From: Thiodiazotropha sp050305975
GTDB lineage: Bacteria; Pseudomonadota; Gammaproteobacteria; Chromatiales; Chromatiaceae
DNA length: 64,000 bases
Direction of reading: 5' to 3'
Assembly: GCA_050305975.1 (NCBI GenBank)
Contig: JBNLGI010000231.1
Coordinates: 62,001 to 126,000 of the forward strand
Within the stretch, counting starts at the first letter, position 1. Each line of letters opens with the position of its first letter. This document shows positions 32,147 to 41,774 of this stretch, in pieces. The translations under genes were made by a program, and so were the position numbers. The notes under the pieces are model-generated. The model did not search any database. It was not told where the DNA came from and saw nothing but the letters and a program-made list of their open reading frames with translations.

Positions 32147-35100
32147 ATGCCGGCTCATATTACGACGACACCCACGAGCGGTCGTGGCATCCCCAAAGCC
32201 GCTGGTGGTTATTTGCTGTTCGCCCTCTGTATGCTGGGAATCAACACCCAGGCACTGGCGGTGGAATGTACCCCTGCCAACACAGTGGTGGCCAATGTGG
32301 TCGCCCTCGACCAGCCGCTGATGTTCAACCGTCTGGGTGCGCAGAACGTCAATGGCATGATCTACGCGCTGCAGCGGGACGTGGTGGCAGTGGATCCCGT
32401 CACCCGCGAACTCCTGCCGGGAGCCATCCCGGGCGATATCGGCAGTTTCACACCCGGCAATGTCACGCTGCGTCCGGACAAGCGTCCCCGTCCGCTGACC
32501 CTGCGTGTGCCGGCTGGAGACTGTCTGCAGGTCAACCTGAGCAACATGCTGGCGCCGGTCGCCAATCCCTTCAATGCCGCTGAACCCCTGCTGAACATCA
32601 ATGACCAGCCGGCCGACCGTCATGTGAGCTTCCACTCCCAGGGACTCGAACTGGTCGACGGCATCGCGGATGACGGCTCCTTCACGGGACGTAACGAGTC
32701 GAGCCTGGTGCTTCCCGGCAACAGCCACTCCTACATGCTCTATGCGCCGAAGGAGGGCACCTTCCTGGCGGTCAGCTACGGCGCCACCCTGGGCGGAGAC
32801 GGCGCCGGCGGCACCATCGCCAGCGGCCTCTGGGGCGTGGTGACGGTGCAACCACCCGGTGCCGCCATCTATCGCAGCCAAGTCACGGAGGAGGAGTTGA
32901 GGCTTGCTTCCCTGGATCTCAATCCCGCATCCGGGTCCTGCGGACAACCTGCCATTTCGGTGTCGAGCGGTCATCCGATTATCGACTACGAGGCCCGCTA
33001 CCCGTCGGCCAACTGTAACAACGGCACCGATCTGGGTGCCGCGGTCTGGAATGCAGAAGGCAAGGCGGGAAGGCCGATCATCAACATGATCGATACCCTG
33101 GCGAACAATGAGTTCGTGCATAACGACATCAATGCGGTGGTGGCCTATGGCGGCGGCGACTATCAGCTCGACGGCAACGGCCATTTCCCCGCCGCCACCT
33201 ATCCTCTGGAGAGCCAGGGACAGCGCAATCCCACCGTACCGACCCGGTTGGAGCCCTTCCGCGAGTTCATGGTCGCCTTTCACGACGAGATCGGCGCCGC
33301 CCAGGTGTTCCCCAAGTGGTTCGCCGACCCGGTGCTGGGGCACACCCTGCACGGCGTGCGTGACAGCTTCATGATCAACTACGGCTCCGGCGGCATCGGC
33401 TCCGAGATCATCGCCAACCGTCTCGGCGTGGGCCCGATGCACGACTGTCTCAGCTGTGCCTACGAGGAGTTTTTCCTCACCGCCTACACCGTCGGCGACC
33501 CGGCCATGGTGGTCGACATTCCGGCCAATACCGGACTGGAAGCCTGCGATCCGGCGCTGAACAACTGCGAGGCGGTTGGACCCAAGGCGTTCGAAGCCTT
33601 CTACCCGGACGATCCCTCCAACGTGCATCACAGCTACACGGGCGACCCGGTGAAGTTCCGCAACCTGCATGCCGGACCCAAGGAGCAGCATGTCTTCCAC
33701 CTGCACAACCACCAGTGGCTGTTCAATCCCAATGACGACAACTCCAACTATCTCGACGCCCAGGGCATAGGCCCCGGTTCGGGCTATACCTACGAGATCA
33801 ACTTCGGCGGTTCCGGCAACCGCAACAAGTCCTCGGGCGACGCCATCTTCCATTGCCATTTCTACCCCCATTTCGCCCAGGGCATGTGGGAGATGTGGCG
33901 CATCTACGACACCTTCCAGGTGGGTACGGAACTGGCCGTGAGCATAAGCGACGACGTGAACGATGTCAGCGATGTGCATGATGTGACCTTTGCCTTGCAG
34001 AGCGGCATGCCGGCCGCCGGCGCCCGCGCGCTGCCCGATGGCGAGATCCTCGCCGGCACGCCGATTCCAGCGGTGGTGCCCCTGCCGGGCCGGCCGATGG
34101 CGCCGATGCCCTCGCCAGGCGTGACGGTGGTCGACAACGGCAACCAGATCTGCGTCGATCCGGTCCTGTTCGGCACCGCGCCGGTCAATGCCGACGGTAG
34201 CTGCCCCACCGGCATGCAACTCCGGGCGACCGGCAGCCTGGCCAGTATCGACCGGGGACCGCTGTTCACCACGGACGAGAACGGCAACACCGTGCCCAGC
34301 GGTCTCAATCCGGGTTACCCCTTCTGGATCGCGGGCATCGAGCAGACCGTCGGCCAGCGTCCGCCAACCCCGCCCATGGATATGAAGGTGGATGCGACCA
34401 ATCACCAGAACGGTGGCTGGGACGGCGGTCTGCCGCGCCACGCGCTGGAAGGCTACGCGGCCGGTGGCGCATCGGTCAGCTCCCAGAGCCGTCTCGACAT
34501 GAGCAAGGAAATCACCGTGGCCAAGCCGGTCTGGTTCCCGGAGGACGGCACCGACATCGAGCGGGTCGCGATGGCCTATCACGCCAAGCGCTGTCATGAC
34601 ACCTCGTTGCCAAACGGGGCGGCGGCCAACTGTGCCGCGGATGACACCGGCGGTTACCTCATGAACGGCGCGCCGGCGATTGCAGGCGCTCCCTATGCCG
34701 ATCCCTGTATCGACGATCTGGGCCGTTCCATCGAAAGCAATGTGCCGGCCAACTTCTTCGACGCGGTGAACGGCATGAACAACATCGGCCTGCCGATCCA
34801 CGGCAGCGACAACCCCCGGGTCTACAAGGCCGCCAATCTGCAGTTCGACGCGGTCTTCAACAAGGCGGGCTACCACTTTCCCCAGGAGCGCATCATCGCC
34901 CTGTGGGAGGACGTAGTGCCGATCATCGACAAGACCAAGCCGCCGGAGCCCTTCGTCATCCGCATGAACACCTTCGACTGCACCATGTACCTGCACACCA
35001 ACCTGGTGCCGAAGGAGTACGAGCTGGACGACTACCAGATCCGTACGCCGACCGATATCATCGGCCAGCACATCCACCTGCCGAAGTGGGACCTGACCAC

Positions 35101-38100
35101 CACCGACGGTTCGGCCAACGGCTGGAACTATGAGGACGGCACCCTGTCGCCCGGCATGGTGGTCGAGCGGATCGAGGCCATCAACCAGTACAATCTGGCG
35201 AACGCCCCCGTGTTGACCGATGTGCAGGGCAACAGTGTCACCAACTCGGAAGGGCACACCATCGGCAGCCATCTGGAACCGCTGCCGCATCCCTTCTTCG
35301 GTACCGGACTGAACGACGAGTGGCTGGGCGCGCGCACCACGCTGCAGCGCTGGTTCGCCGATCCCGTGTTCAACGTGGAGGGCGAGGACCGGGGACTGGG
35401 CATCATCTTCACCCACGACCACTACGGCCCCTCGACCCACCAGCAGATCGGCCTCTACGCTACGGTGCTGACCGAGCCGGCCGGCTCCAAGTGGTACCAC
35501 AACGAGACTGGCGAGGAGATGTACACCCGCCAGGACGGCGGTCCGACCTCTTGGCAGGCGGCCATTGAGCCACCCTCCGGCGATGCCTATCGCGAGTTCT
35601 ATTTCGAGTATTCCGATTTTCAGCATGCCTACGAGGCGGGTGTCTACATCGGCGCGGGCCCGGATGGGCGTCCGAATCACGTGCAGCCTGACGCCGCGTC
35701 GTTCGTCTACTCCATCAATCCCTCCTATCGCCAGCAGGCCAATCCCACCTTCCCCGACGTGGGCCTGCATCCGGGGATCTGCCCGGGCGGCGTTCCGCGG
35801 CCCTGTCCCGAGGCGATCACCGCCGACGACAGCGGCATGCTGGTGGTCAACTACCGCAACGAGCCGGTCGGTCTGCGCGTCTTCGATCCCATCAAGTCGG
35901 GACCTGACGGCAAGCCGGGTACCCAGGCCGATGGCGATGCGGGCGATCTCGCCTTCGCGCTGCAGTCCCGCGGCGACCGTGCGCTCGCTGTGATGAACGC
36001 CAAGCCGAGCACCCTCACTTCGGTGACCGGCCCCACCGGCGGCGTCACCGTGTTCCCGCCCCACATCAACGCGGCGGGTGACGGCAACGGCGACCCCTTC
36101 ACCCCGATGCTGCGGGTACAGGCGGGCGACCTGGTGCGGGTGAAGATCCAGGCCGGGGGCCACGAGCATGAGCACAACGCCTCCATCCAGGGGCTGAAGT
36201 GGCTGCAGGCGGGCTCCGGCTTCGGCGCAGCGCCCAATTCCGGTTGGCGCAGTTCCCAGAACGCTGGTATCTCCGAGCAGTTCACCTTCAGCGCGCCGGT
36301 ACAGGAGTTCGACGGCCAGCGTGGCAATGTGGCGGACCGCTACTACAGCATGGACATGAGCCAGGACGGTTTCTGGTCCGGCATGTGGGGTCTGATGCGC
36401 ACCTACGGGACCCTGCAGAACGACCTGCACCAGCTCTCCAACGGACTGGGCGACTTCAGGATAGCCAACGCCAAGGATTACGAGGGCGTCTGCCCGAAAT
36501 CGGCCCCGCTGCGTCAGTACGACATTTCGGCGGTGCTGGCCAACGCGGTGCTGGAGAACGCCCTCGGCCTGGCCATCGTGCCGGCCGACACATCGGCCAC
36601 CCAGCATGAGGGCGGCGCCTTGGATCCGAACGGCGGCACCCTGGTCTACAACCCGCGGCCGACGCAGATCCAGGCCTTCAACGTGCCCCTGGACGGTGGC
36701 GGCAACCTGCAGATCGGCGGCCAGCAGGGACCGCTGCACGATCCCACCGCGATGCTCTATGTCATGACTCAGGACCTCTGGGCCCTGGGCACCGACGGCG
36801 CCTTCCTGGTGGACAACGAGGCTTGCTACATCGACACCAAGGGCAAGGGCAATGTGGTCTTCAGCCCGCTCAATGCGCAGCTCGCCGGTCAGGCCTGTCC
36901 GCTCGATGCGGGTTGTGTAAAGACCGATCCCAAGAGCGGCAAGCAGAAGTTCGAGGAAGGTATCGCCACCTGTCCGGCCAAACTGCGCCCCGGAGCGCCG
37001 GTGGAGCCGGTGGTGGTGCGGGCCGCGGCGGGCGACTGCATCGAGGTCACCTTGCGCAACCGTCTGCCGGACGATCTGGACGGCAATGGATTCCTCGACG
37101 ATGTGCCTGACCTGGCAGGCTTCAATACCCTGCTGCAGGTGGTCAACCGCGACCGCGATCCGGTCAACGGTCTGACCTGGTTCCACAACAACCTGATCCG
37201 TCCCTCCAGCCACGCCGCCATCGAGCCCCAGCTGGTGAGCATCGACGTCACCCGCGACAGCGGCGTGCCGGTGGGCATCAACCCGTCGGTGGTCGCCGTG
37301 CCCGGCAAGGAGAAGACCATGCGCTGGTATGCCGGGCATACGGAGACCCTGCCCGATCCCCGTGGCGTCGTTCTGAAGAGCACGCCGGTAGAGCTGGGCG
37401 GCGCCAACCTGATGCCGGCCGACGTCATCAAGCAGGGCCAGAAGGGCATGGTCGGCGGCCTGGTGGTGCATCCGGAAGGTTCGAGCTGGAGCGAGACCGA
37501 CCTGGTGCGCGACCGTCAGGGTAGCCTAGACGGCAACGGCCAGGTGGTCTTCGAGGGTCGCGAGACGCGCACCTCGGCCACGGTGACCAAGGCGGACGGC
37601 ACTGCCCGGCGCGACTTCGTCACCGTGTTCCAGAAGGGGCTGAACCATCGCTTCGGCGACGGCGAGGCGGTGCCCAACATCGCCTCGGAAGGCCAGGGCA
37701 TTCCGGAGGACAGCCACGATGCGGGTCAGATGGCCATCAACTATGCATCCGAGCCGCTCTGGTTCCGCTTCGGCGTACCGGCGGAAGCCCCCTTCGGGCG
37801 CGCCAACGGTGCCGGTCACGGCGATATTTCCAATGCCCATATGGCGCATAGCAATGCGCTGGCGGGTGCGGGATGCGCTATTGACCGGACCCTGCCGGAG
37901 TGCGATCCGGTGACGCCGGTGTTCACCACCACCGCGGGTGACGAGGTGCTGATGCACGTGATCGAGCCGAGAGGCGTGGGTCGCGGTACTACCTTCAACC
38001 TGCACGGCCACAACTGGCTGCGCGATCCCTACCTGGCCGGTAGCGTGCCGTCACAGACCATCGGCGACAATCCGATGGGCATGACGCTGGGTCATCAGGA

Positions 38101-38257
38101 GAGCGTCACGCCGGGTGCCCACTTCGACATCCTGCTGAAGCAGGCGGGTGGCGCTTTCAACGTGGCGGGTGACTACCTGTTCAGGGATCAGGGTTCGTTC
38201 GGCAACCTCGGGGGCCTGTGGGGCATCCTGCGAGTCGAGCCCAACCAAACGCCATGA
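32147..38257 (+). CDS. giant multicopper oxidase (MofA/MnxG/OmpB-like)
   Basis: A 2036-residue exported protein (signal peptide about 1-38, cleaved near ALAVE) built from many cupredoxin-like segments. Copper-site motifs seen: HVFHLHNHQW (about residue 514, like motif 3), HCHFYPHFAQGMWEMW (about 568, like the type 1 site motif 4), FTHDHYGPSTHQQ (about 1088), GGHEHEHN (about 1339) and FNLHGHNWL (about 1950). The motif order is permuted relative to laccases, as I recall for Mn-oxidising MnxG/MofA. MofA is about 1660 residues, so this is longer still. GAGGAG lies 7 nt before the ATG. Likely reaction: oxidation of Mn(II), Fe(II) or another surface metal, or a part in metal-oxide respiration like Geobacter OmpB. 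SCO-type copper chaperones follow downstream. Confidence 0.85.
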   Translation: MPAHITTTPTSGRGIPKAAGGYLLFALCMLGINTQALAVECTPANTVVANVVALDQPLMFNRLGAQNVNGMIYALQRDVVAVDPVTRELLPGAIPGDIGSFTPGNVTLRPDKRPRPLTLRVPAGDCLQVNLSNMLAPVANPFNAAEPLLNINDQPADRHVSFHSQGLELVDGIADDGSFTGRNESSLVLPGNSHSYMLYAPKEGTFLAVSYGATLGGDGAGGTIASGLWGVVTVQPPGAAIYRSQVTEEELRLASLDLNPASGSCGQPAISVSSGHPIIDYEARYPSANCNNGTDLGAAVWNAEGKAGRPIINMIDTLANNEFVHNDINAVVAYGGGDYQLDGNGHFPAATYPLESQGQRNPTVPTRLEPFREFMVAFHDEIGAAQVFPKWFADPVLGHTLHGVRDSFMINYGSGGIGSEIIANRLGVGPMHDCLSCAYEEFFLTAYTVGDPAMVVDIPANTGLEACDPALNNCEAVGPKAFEAFYPDDPSNVHHSYTGDPVKFRNLHAGPKEQHVFHLHNHQWLFNPNDDNSNYLDAQGIGPGSGYTYEINFGGSGNRNKSSGDAIFHCHFYPHFAQGMWEMWRIYDTFQVGTELAVSISDDVNDVSDVHDVTFALQSGMPAAGARALPDGEILAGTPIPAVVPLPGRPMAPMPSPGVTVVDNGNQICVDPVLFGTAPVNADGSCPTGMQLRATGSLASIDRGPLFTTDENGNTVPSGLNPGYPFWIAGIEQTVGQRPPTPPMDMKVDATNHQNGGWDGGLPRHALEGYAAGGASVSSQSRLDMSKEITVAKPVWFPEDGTDIERVAMAYHAKRCHDTSLPNGAAANCAADDTGGYLMNGAPAIAGAPYADPCIDDLGRSIESNVPANFFDAVNGMNNIGLPIHGSDNPRVYKAANLQFDAVFNKAGYHFPQERIIALWEDVVPIIDKTKPPEPFVIRMNTFDCTMYLHTNLVPKEYELDDYQIRTPTDIIGQHIHLPKWDLTTTDGSANGWNYEDGTLSPGMVVERIEAINQYNLANAPVLTDVQGNSVTNSEGHTIGSHLEPLPHPFFGTGLNDEWLGARTTLQRWFADPVFNVEGEDRGLGIIFTHDHYGPSTHQQIGLYATVLTEPAGSKWYHNETGEEMYTRQDGGPTSWQAAIEPPSGDAYREFYFEYSDFQHAYEAGVYIGAGPDGRPNHVQPDAASFVYSINPSYRQQANPTFPDVGLHPGICPGGVPRPCPEAITADDSGMLVVNYRNEPVGLRVFDPIKSGPDGKPGTQADGDAGDLAFALQSRGDRALAVMNAKPSTLTSVTGPTGGVTVFPPHINAAGDGNGDPFTPMLRVQAGDLVRVKIQAGGHEHEHNASIQGLKWLQAGSGFGAAPNSGWRSSQNAGISEQFTFSAPVQEFDGQRGNVADRYYSMDMSQDGFWSGMWGLMRTYGTLQNDLHQLSNGLGDFRIANAKDYEGVCPKSAPLRQYDISAVLANAVLENALGLAIVPADTSATQHEGGALDPNGGTLVYNPRPTQIQAFNVPLDGGGNLQIGGQQGPLHDPTAMLYVMTQDLWALGTDGAFLVDNEACYIDTKGKGNVVFSPLNAQLAGQACPLDAGCVKTDPKSGKQKFEEGIATCPAKLRPGAPVEPVVVRAAAGDCIEVTLRNRLPDDLDGNGFLDDVPDLAGFNTLLQVVNRDRDPVNGLTWFHNNLIRPSSHAAIEPQLVSIDVTRDSGVPVGINPSVVAVPGKEKTMRWYAGHTETLPDPRGVVLKSTPVELGGANLMPADVIKQGQKGMVGGLVVHPEGSSWSETDLVRDRQGSLDGNGQVVFEGRETRTSATVTKADGTARRDFVTVFQKGLNHRFGDGEAVPNIASEGQGIPEDSHDAGQMAINYASEPLWFRFGVPAEAPFGRANGAGHGDISNAHMAHSNALAGAGCAIDRTLPECDPVTPVFTTTAGDEVLMHVIEPRGVGRGTTFNLHGHNWLRDPYLAGSVPSQTIGDNPMGMTLGHQESVTPGAHFDILLKQAGGAFNVAGDYLFRDQGSFGNLGGLWGILRVEPNQTP

Positions 38258-38268
38258 GGTAGTGGTGT

Positions 38269-38315
38269 GAGGCGGTGCCACCGCGGCGATCCCGCTGTGG
38301 TACCGCCTCTTTTTT
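38269..38315 (+). terminator. strong terminator after the multicopper oxidase
   Basis: GAGGCGGT (38269-38276) pairs with ACCGCCTC (38302-38309), with inner pairing GCCAC/GTGGT and CGCGG/CCGCT, followed by TTTTTT. It lies 12 nt after the oxidase stop and separates it from the propeller gene, although read-through is possible because the following genes are functionally related. Confidence 0.82.
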
Positions 38316-38377
38316 ACAGTGATGGACTCCCGCGGAATGAGGCGGTATCCGTGGGGGATTTGAGAGAGATTATAACG

Positions 38378-40396
38378 ATGACAAAAGGCATGAAACGCTT
38401 TCACCACTATGGCTGCATCACAGCGATGCTCGCTACCTTTCTGATCTCCAGCACTGCTCTCACGGCCGAGGAGAGCGACGCCGGAGGGCAAGACGCCTCC
38501 GCCGCGAATAGCGTCACCCGGGAAGGCCTGCAGATCAACTTCAGCGTGGCACCGGCGAAATCTTCGCATCAGGCCAGAGCGGCCGACGCTGCGGAGGAAA
38601 CCGCGCCGCTGATGGCCGGCGATCTGGCCACCTTCCGCTTCGAGATCAAAGACGCCTCTACACAACAGGGTATCTCGGGTATCTATCCGGGCTCCTGGGT
38701 CGATCTGCACAAACCCTGGAAGGGTGAACCGGCGGTTACCCTGGAGTGCAAGGACCGGGTCGGGATGTACCTGAAAAAGCTGGTCGGCGTGCGGCCGATG
38801 ATCGACCTCAACAGCTATTACGTGGTGGTGCTCAATGACGACTCCACCATCTCGGTCATCGATCCCCTCATCGGCGTGACCGGCATCACCAAGCTCTATG
38901 CCCAGATCGTGCTCAAACGACCGGGGGGCGACTGGACCAAGAACGGCGCGGAAAACCGCATCTTCGTCAGCCTGCCGACGGAGGACGAGGTGGCGGTGAT
39001 CGACGCGATCAATTTCAAGCTGATCGGCTACGTGCCTGCGGGCGACAAGCCGTTGCGCATCGCCCTGCAGCCGGACGAGAAATATCTCTGGATCGGCAAC
39101 GACAGTCTGCGTGAAGCGGACAGCGGCGTCACCGTGATCGATGCGGAGACCTATGAGATCAAGGCGCAGATCGCCACCGGGGCAGGGCATCATGAGCTGG
39201 CCTTCTCGGATGACAGCCGCTACGCCTTCGTCACCAATCGCAACAGCGGGACGCTGACGGTGATCGATATCCAGACGCTGCAAAAAGTGCAGGAGATCGC
39301 CGTCGGCAAAACCCCCATTTCACTGGCCTATTCGGCACTGGCCGATGCCGTGTTCGTGGCGGATGCGGCTTCCGGCGCCATCAAGGTGATCGATGCCAAG
39401 AAACCTGCCGTCAGGGCGCAGCTGCAGGCCAGGCCCGGTCTGGGTCCCATGCGCCTGAGCAAGGACGGGCGTTGGGGCTTCGTGGTCAACCCCGGAGCGG
39501 ACCGGGTGCATGTCTTCGATACGGCAGGCAGCGAACTGTTGCCCGACATCGAGGTCGAGGGACAGCCCTATCAGATCGCGGTCTCGCGCGCCTTCGCCTA
39601 TGTGCGCACGCTGAAGAGCGAACGGGTCAGCATGATCAATCTGAACGAGCTCTCCAAGGGCAACCGCACACCGCCGGTGGTGACCTTCGCCGCCGGCGAC
39701 AACGCCCCCTCGAAAGTGCCGCAGCTGAGTATCGCCGACAGCATCGTCGAGTCGGTGGGCGAGGCGGCGGTCTTCGTCACCAGTCCCGGCGATGCCACGG
39801 TCTACTTCTACATGGAGGGCATGAATGCGCCGATGGGCAACTTCCGCAACTACGGCCATCGACCGGCCGCGGTGATGGTGACCGACAGGACCCTGAAGGA
39901 GGAGAAGCCCGGCGTCTATACCGCCAGCGTGCGGGTGCCTGAAGCCGGCGAATACGATGTGGCTTTCCTCATCGATACGCCGCAGGTGCTGCATTGCTTT
40001 ACGTTCACGGCCGAGCCGAGCGCGCACGATCTGGCCAAACAGGAGGAGATGGTCGTCACCTACCTGGAGCCGAGACGGGTGGTGACGGCCCATGAACCGA
40101 CGGATTTCCGCTTTCGCCTGAGCCTGGGCGCTGAAAAGCCCGTCGAGGACCTGCAGGACGTCTCCGTACTCTACTACCGGGCCCCGGGGCTGGGTCGTAA
40201 CGAAATCGCGGCCACACATATCGGTGACGGGGTCTACCAGGTGAGTCTGCCGCCGATGCAGAAGGGCGCTTACTACCTCTACGTGCAGACGCCGTCGATG
40301 AAGGTTCGCTACGGCGATCTGCACTACACCACATTCAGAGTACTCGAAGCGCAGGAACAGGCTGCCAGCACACCGGCTCTGGCCAAAGGTGATTGA
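38378..40396 (+). CDS. exported YVTN-type beta-propeller protein
   Basis: A 672-residue protein with a signal peptide (CITAMLATFLISSTALTAEE). A short N-terminal beta domain is followed by a propeller (about 115-440) with YVTN-like blades: NRIFVSLPTEDEVAVIDAIN, EKYLWIGNDS, SRYAFVTNRNSGTLTVIDIQ, DAVFVADAASGAIKVIDAKK. Two beta-sandwich domains (about 470-660) follow. The ATG at 38378 was chosen over a longer frame that would run through the terminator. It sits between a multicopper oxidase and SCO chaperones and may organise or present the oxidase; a metal- or substrate-binding role is conceivable. Confidence 0.8.
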   Translation: MTKGMKRFHHYGCITAMLATFLISSTALTAEESDAGGQDASAANSVTREGLQINFSVAPAKSSHQARAADAAEETAPLMAGDLATFRFEIKDASTQQGISGIYPGSWVDLHKPWKGEPAVTLECKDRVGMYLKKLVGVRPMIDLNSYYVVVLNDDSTISVIDPLIGVTGITKLYAQIVLKRPGGDWTKNGAENRIFVSLPTEDEVAVIDAINFKLIGYVPAGDKPLRIALQPDEKYLWIGNDSLREADSGVTVIDAETYEIKAQIATGAGHHELAFSDDSRYAFVTNRNSGTLTVIDIQTLQKVQEIAVGKTPISLAYSALADAVFVADAASGAIKVIDAKKPAVRAQLQARPGLGPMRLSKDGRWGFVVNPGADRVHVFDTAGSELLPDIEVEGQPYQIAVSRAFAYVRTLKSERVSMINLNELSKGNRTPPVVTFAAGDNAPSKVPQLSIADSIVESVGEAAVFVTSPGDATVYFYMEGMNAPMGNFRNYGHRPAAVMVTDRTLKEEKPGVYTASVRVPEAGEYDVAFLIDTPQVLHCFTFTAEPSAHDLAKQEEMVVTYLEPRRVVTAHEPTDFRFRLSLGAEKPVEDLQDVSVLYYRAPGLGRNEIAATHIGDGVYQVSLPPMQKGAYYLYVQTPSMKVRYGDLHYTTFRVLEAQEQAASTPALAKGD

Positions 40397-40397
40397 T

Positions 40398-41102
40398 ATG
40401 AAGAAGCGTTTACAGAAGATTGCTAGTGAAATGCGTCGTCGCAACAGAGGCTGGATTCCGGCACTCCTGTTGCTGAGCTGTCCCTTGAGCGGCAGTGCAA
40501 TGGAAGGCATGGACCACAGTGCTCACCAGCATCACGAACAACATCAGTCCGCCGCTCCAGTCAAACCTGAAATGGCGCAAGTGGATCTGGTCTCCGAAGT
40601 GCTGCAGTCTCAATACGGTCAACCGGTAAATCTCACCGACGACATCGGCAAGCACCGCATACTGGTCATGAATTTCGTCTACACCACCTGTACCACGGTC
40701 TGTCCGGTGACCAGCGCAGTATTCGAGCAGCTTCAGGCCCAACTGCAAGCGCAGGAGAGTCTGGGCAGCGAGGTGATGCTGGTGTCCGTCACGGTCGATC
40801 CGGTGCGGGACACGCCCCAAAAACTCAAGGATTACGCCGGCCGTTTTCACGCCGGCAAGGATTGGCTCTGGTTGACGGGGGAAAAGCGGCGTGTCGATCG
40901 GGTCCTGGAAGGTCTCGGTGCCTACACGCCGGATTTTCGCGATCACCCGGCCATGGTGCTGGTGGGCGAACCGTCCTCGAACCGCTGGATGCGCTTTTTC
41001 GGCTTTCCAAGTCCGGAAAAGATCCTGGCAACTATCGAGGATTTGAAGATGCCGTCTAACGAGACGCTGGCCGGCCACCGCCATGACGGTCATGTCCATT
41101 GA
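40398..41102 (+). CDS. SCO1/SenC-family copper chaperone with His-rich N-terminus
   Basis: A 234-residue exported protein with a thioredoxin-like SCO domain. After the signal peptide comes a His/Met-rich stretch (MEGMDHSAHQHHEQHQS) that could bind copper. The copper-binding CxxxC is in TTCTTVCPVTSAVF, and the distal His is in RDHPAMVLVG. The conserved SVTVDPVRDTP motif is present. SCO proteins deliver copper to oxidases or act as thiol reductants. AAGGTG precedes the ATG at 40398. It follows the propeller gene directly and overlaps the next SCO region. Confidence 0.9.
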   Translation: MKKRLQKIASEMRRRNRGWIPALLLLSCPLSGSAMEGMDHSAHQHHEQHQSAAPVKPEMAQVDLVSEVLQSQYGQPVNLTDDIGKHRILVMNFVYTTCTTVCPVTSAVFEQLQAQLQAQESLGSEVMLVSVTVDPVRDTPQKLKDYAGRFHAGKDWLWLTGEKRRVDRVLEGLGAYTPDFRDHPAMVLVGEPSSNRWMRFFGFPSPEKILATIEDLKMPSNETLAGHRHDGHVH

Positions 41103-41122
41103 GTAGCAGTGGGGAAGAAATC

Positions 41123-41704
41123 ATGTATACACGTATAAGCCTATTTCTGCTGGTCCTGGGGTTCATCACTGTTATCGATAGTGCGGCGGACACAAATGTG
41201 CAGGCAGAACAGCAGGCCAAGGCACGCAGCTACTTTACCGATCTTTCGGTCGTGGATCAGGACGGTCAGGAGCGGCGGTTCTACAGTGATGTGTTGAAAG
41301 ACAGAGTGGTCTTGATCAATTTCATCTTCACCAGCTGCGAACATGCCTGTCCTCTGATCACCCAGCACCTCGCCTCGGTAAAGGATCAGCTGGGTCTGGA
41401 TCTCTCCCGTAAGATTCACTTCATCTCGATAAGCGTCGATCCTGAACGGGACACGCCCGAAGCCCTGCGCGTGTTCATGCAGAAACAGGAGATCGAAATG
41501 CAGCCAAGCTGGGAGTTCATAACGGGAGACAAGACAAATCTCGATACCATCATCAGGAAACTGGGCCAGTACACCGACAGCATAGATGGCCATTCGACCC
41601 TTCTGCTTGCCGGCAATGTCAACAACAGTCACTGGATGAAGATCCAGGCCAACCTGCCGCCGCAGGCGATCGCCGAGAAGCTCAAGCGCCTGATCCTGGG
41701 TTGA
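41123..41704 (+). CDS. second SCO1/SenC-family protein
   Basis: A 193-residue exported protein with an N-terminal signal (SLFLLVLGFITVIDSA), CxxxC in FTSCEHACPLITQHL, the SISVDPERDTPEALR motif, and a distal His in DGHSTLLLAG. It lacks the His-rich leader of its neighbour. GGGGAAG lies upstream of the ATG at 41123. Two different SCO proteins in tandem may split copper delivery between metal sites of the giant oxidase, or pair copper loading with thiol reduction; that is inference. Confidence 0.9.
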   Translation: MYTRISLFLLVLGFITVIDSAADTNVQAEQQAKARSYFTDLSVVDQDGQERRFYSDVLKDRVVLINFIFTSCEHACPLITQHLASVKDQLGLDLSRKIHFISISVDPERDTPEALRVFMQKQEIEMQPSWEFITGDKTNLDTIIRKLGQYTDSIDGHSTLLLAGNVNNSHWMKIQANLPPQAIAEKLKRLILG

Positions 41705-41735
41705 GCGGAGTGAGCAGACCGGGCAGGGGGCGCAT

Positions 41736-41741
41736 TATAAT
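41736..41741 (+). promoter_or_regulatory. possible -10 element before the fusion gene
   Basis: A perfect TATAAT lies 34 bp before the ATG at 41775, but no good -35 hexamer is seen at the correct spacing (GCAGAC is the nearest). A weak or activator-dependent promoter is possible. Confidence 0.3.
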
Positions 41742-41774
41742 GAACCTGTTATCCCTGTCCGATCACCAGCGGCT

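Noticed and set aside
32129..37471. A 1780-codon open frame antisense to the multicopper oxidase
   Set aside because: It mirrors a GC-rich gene with strong third-position bias, has His/Gly/Val-heavy composition with no domain, and the plus-strand frame has a signal peptide, ribosome-binding site and copper motifs.
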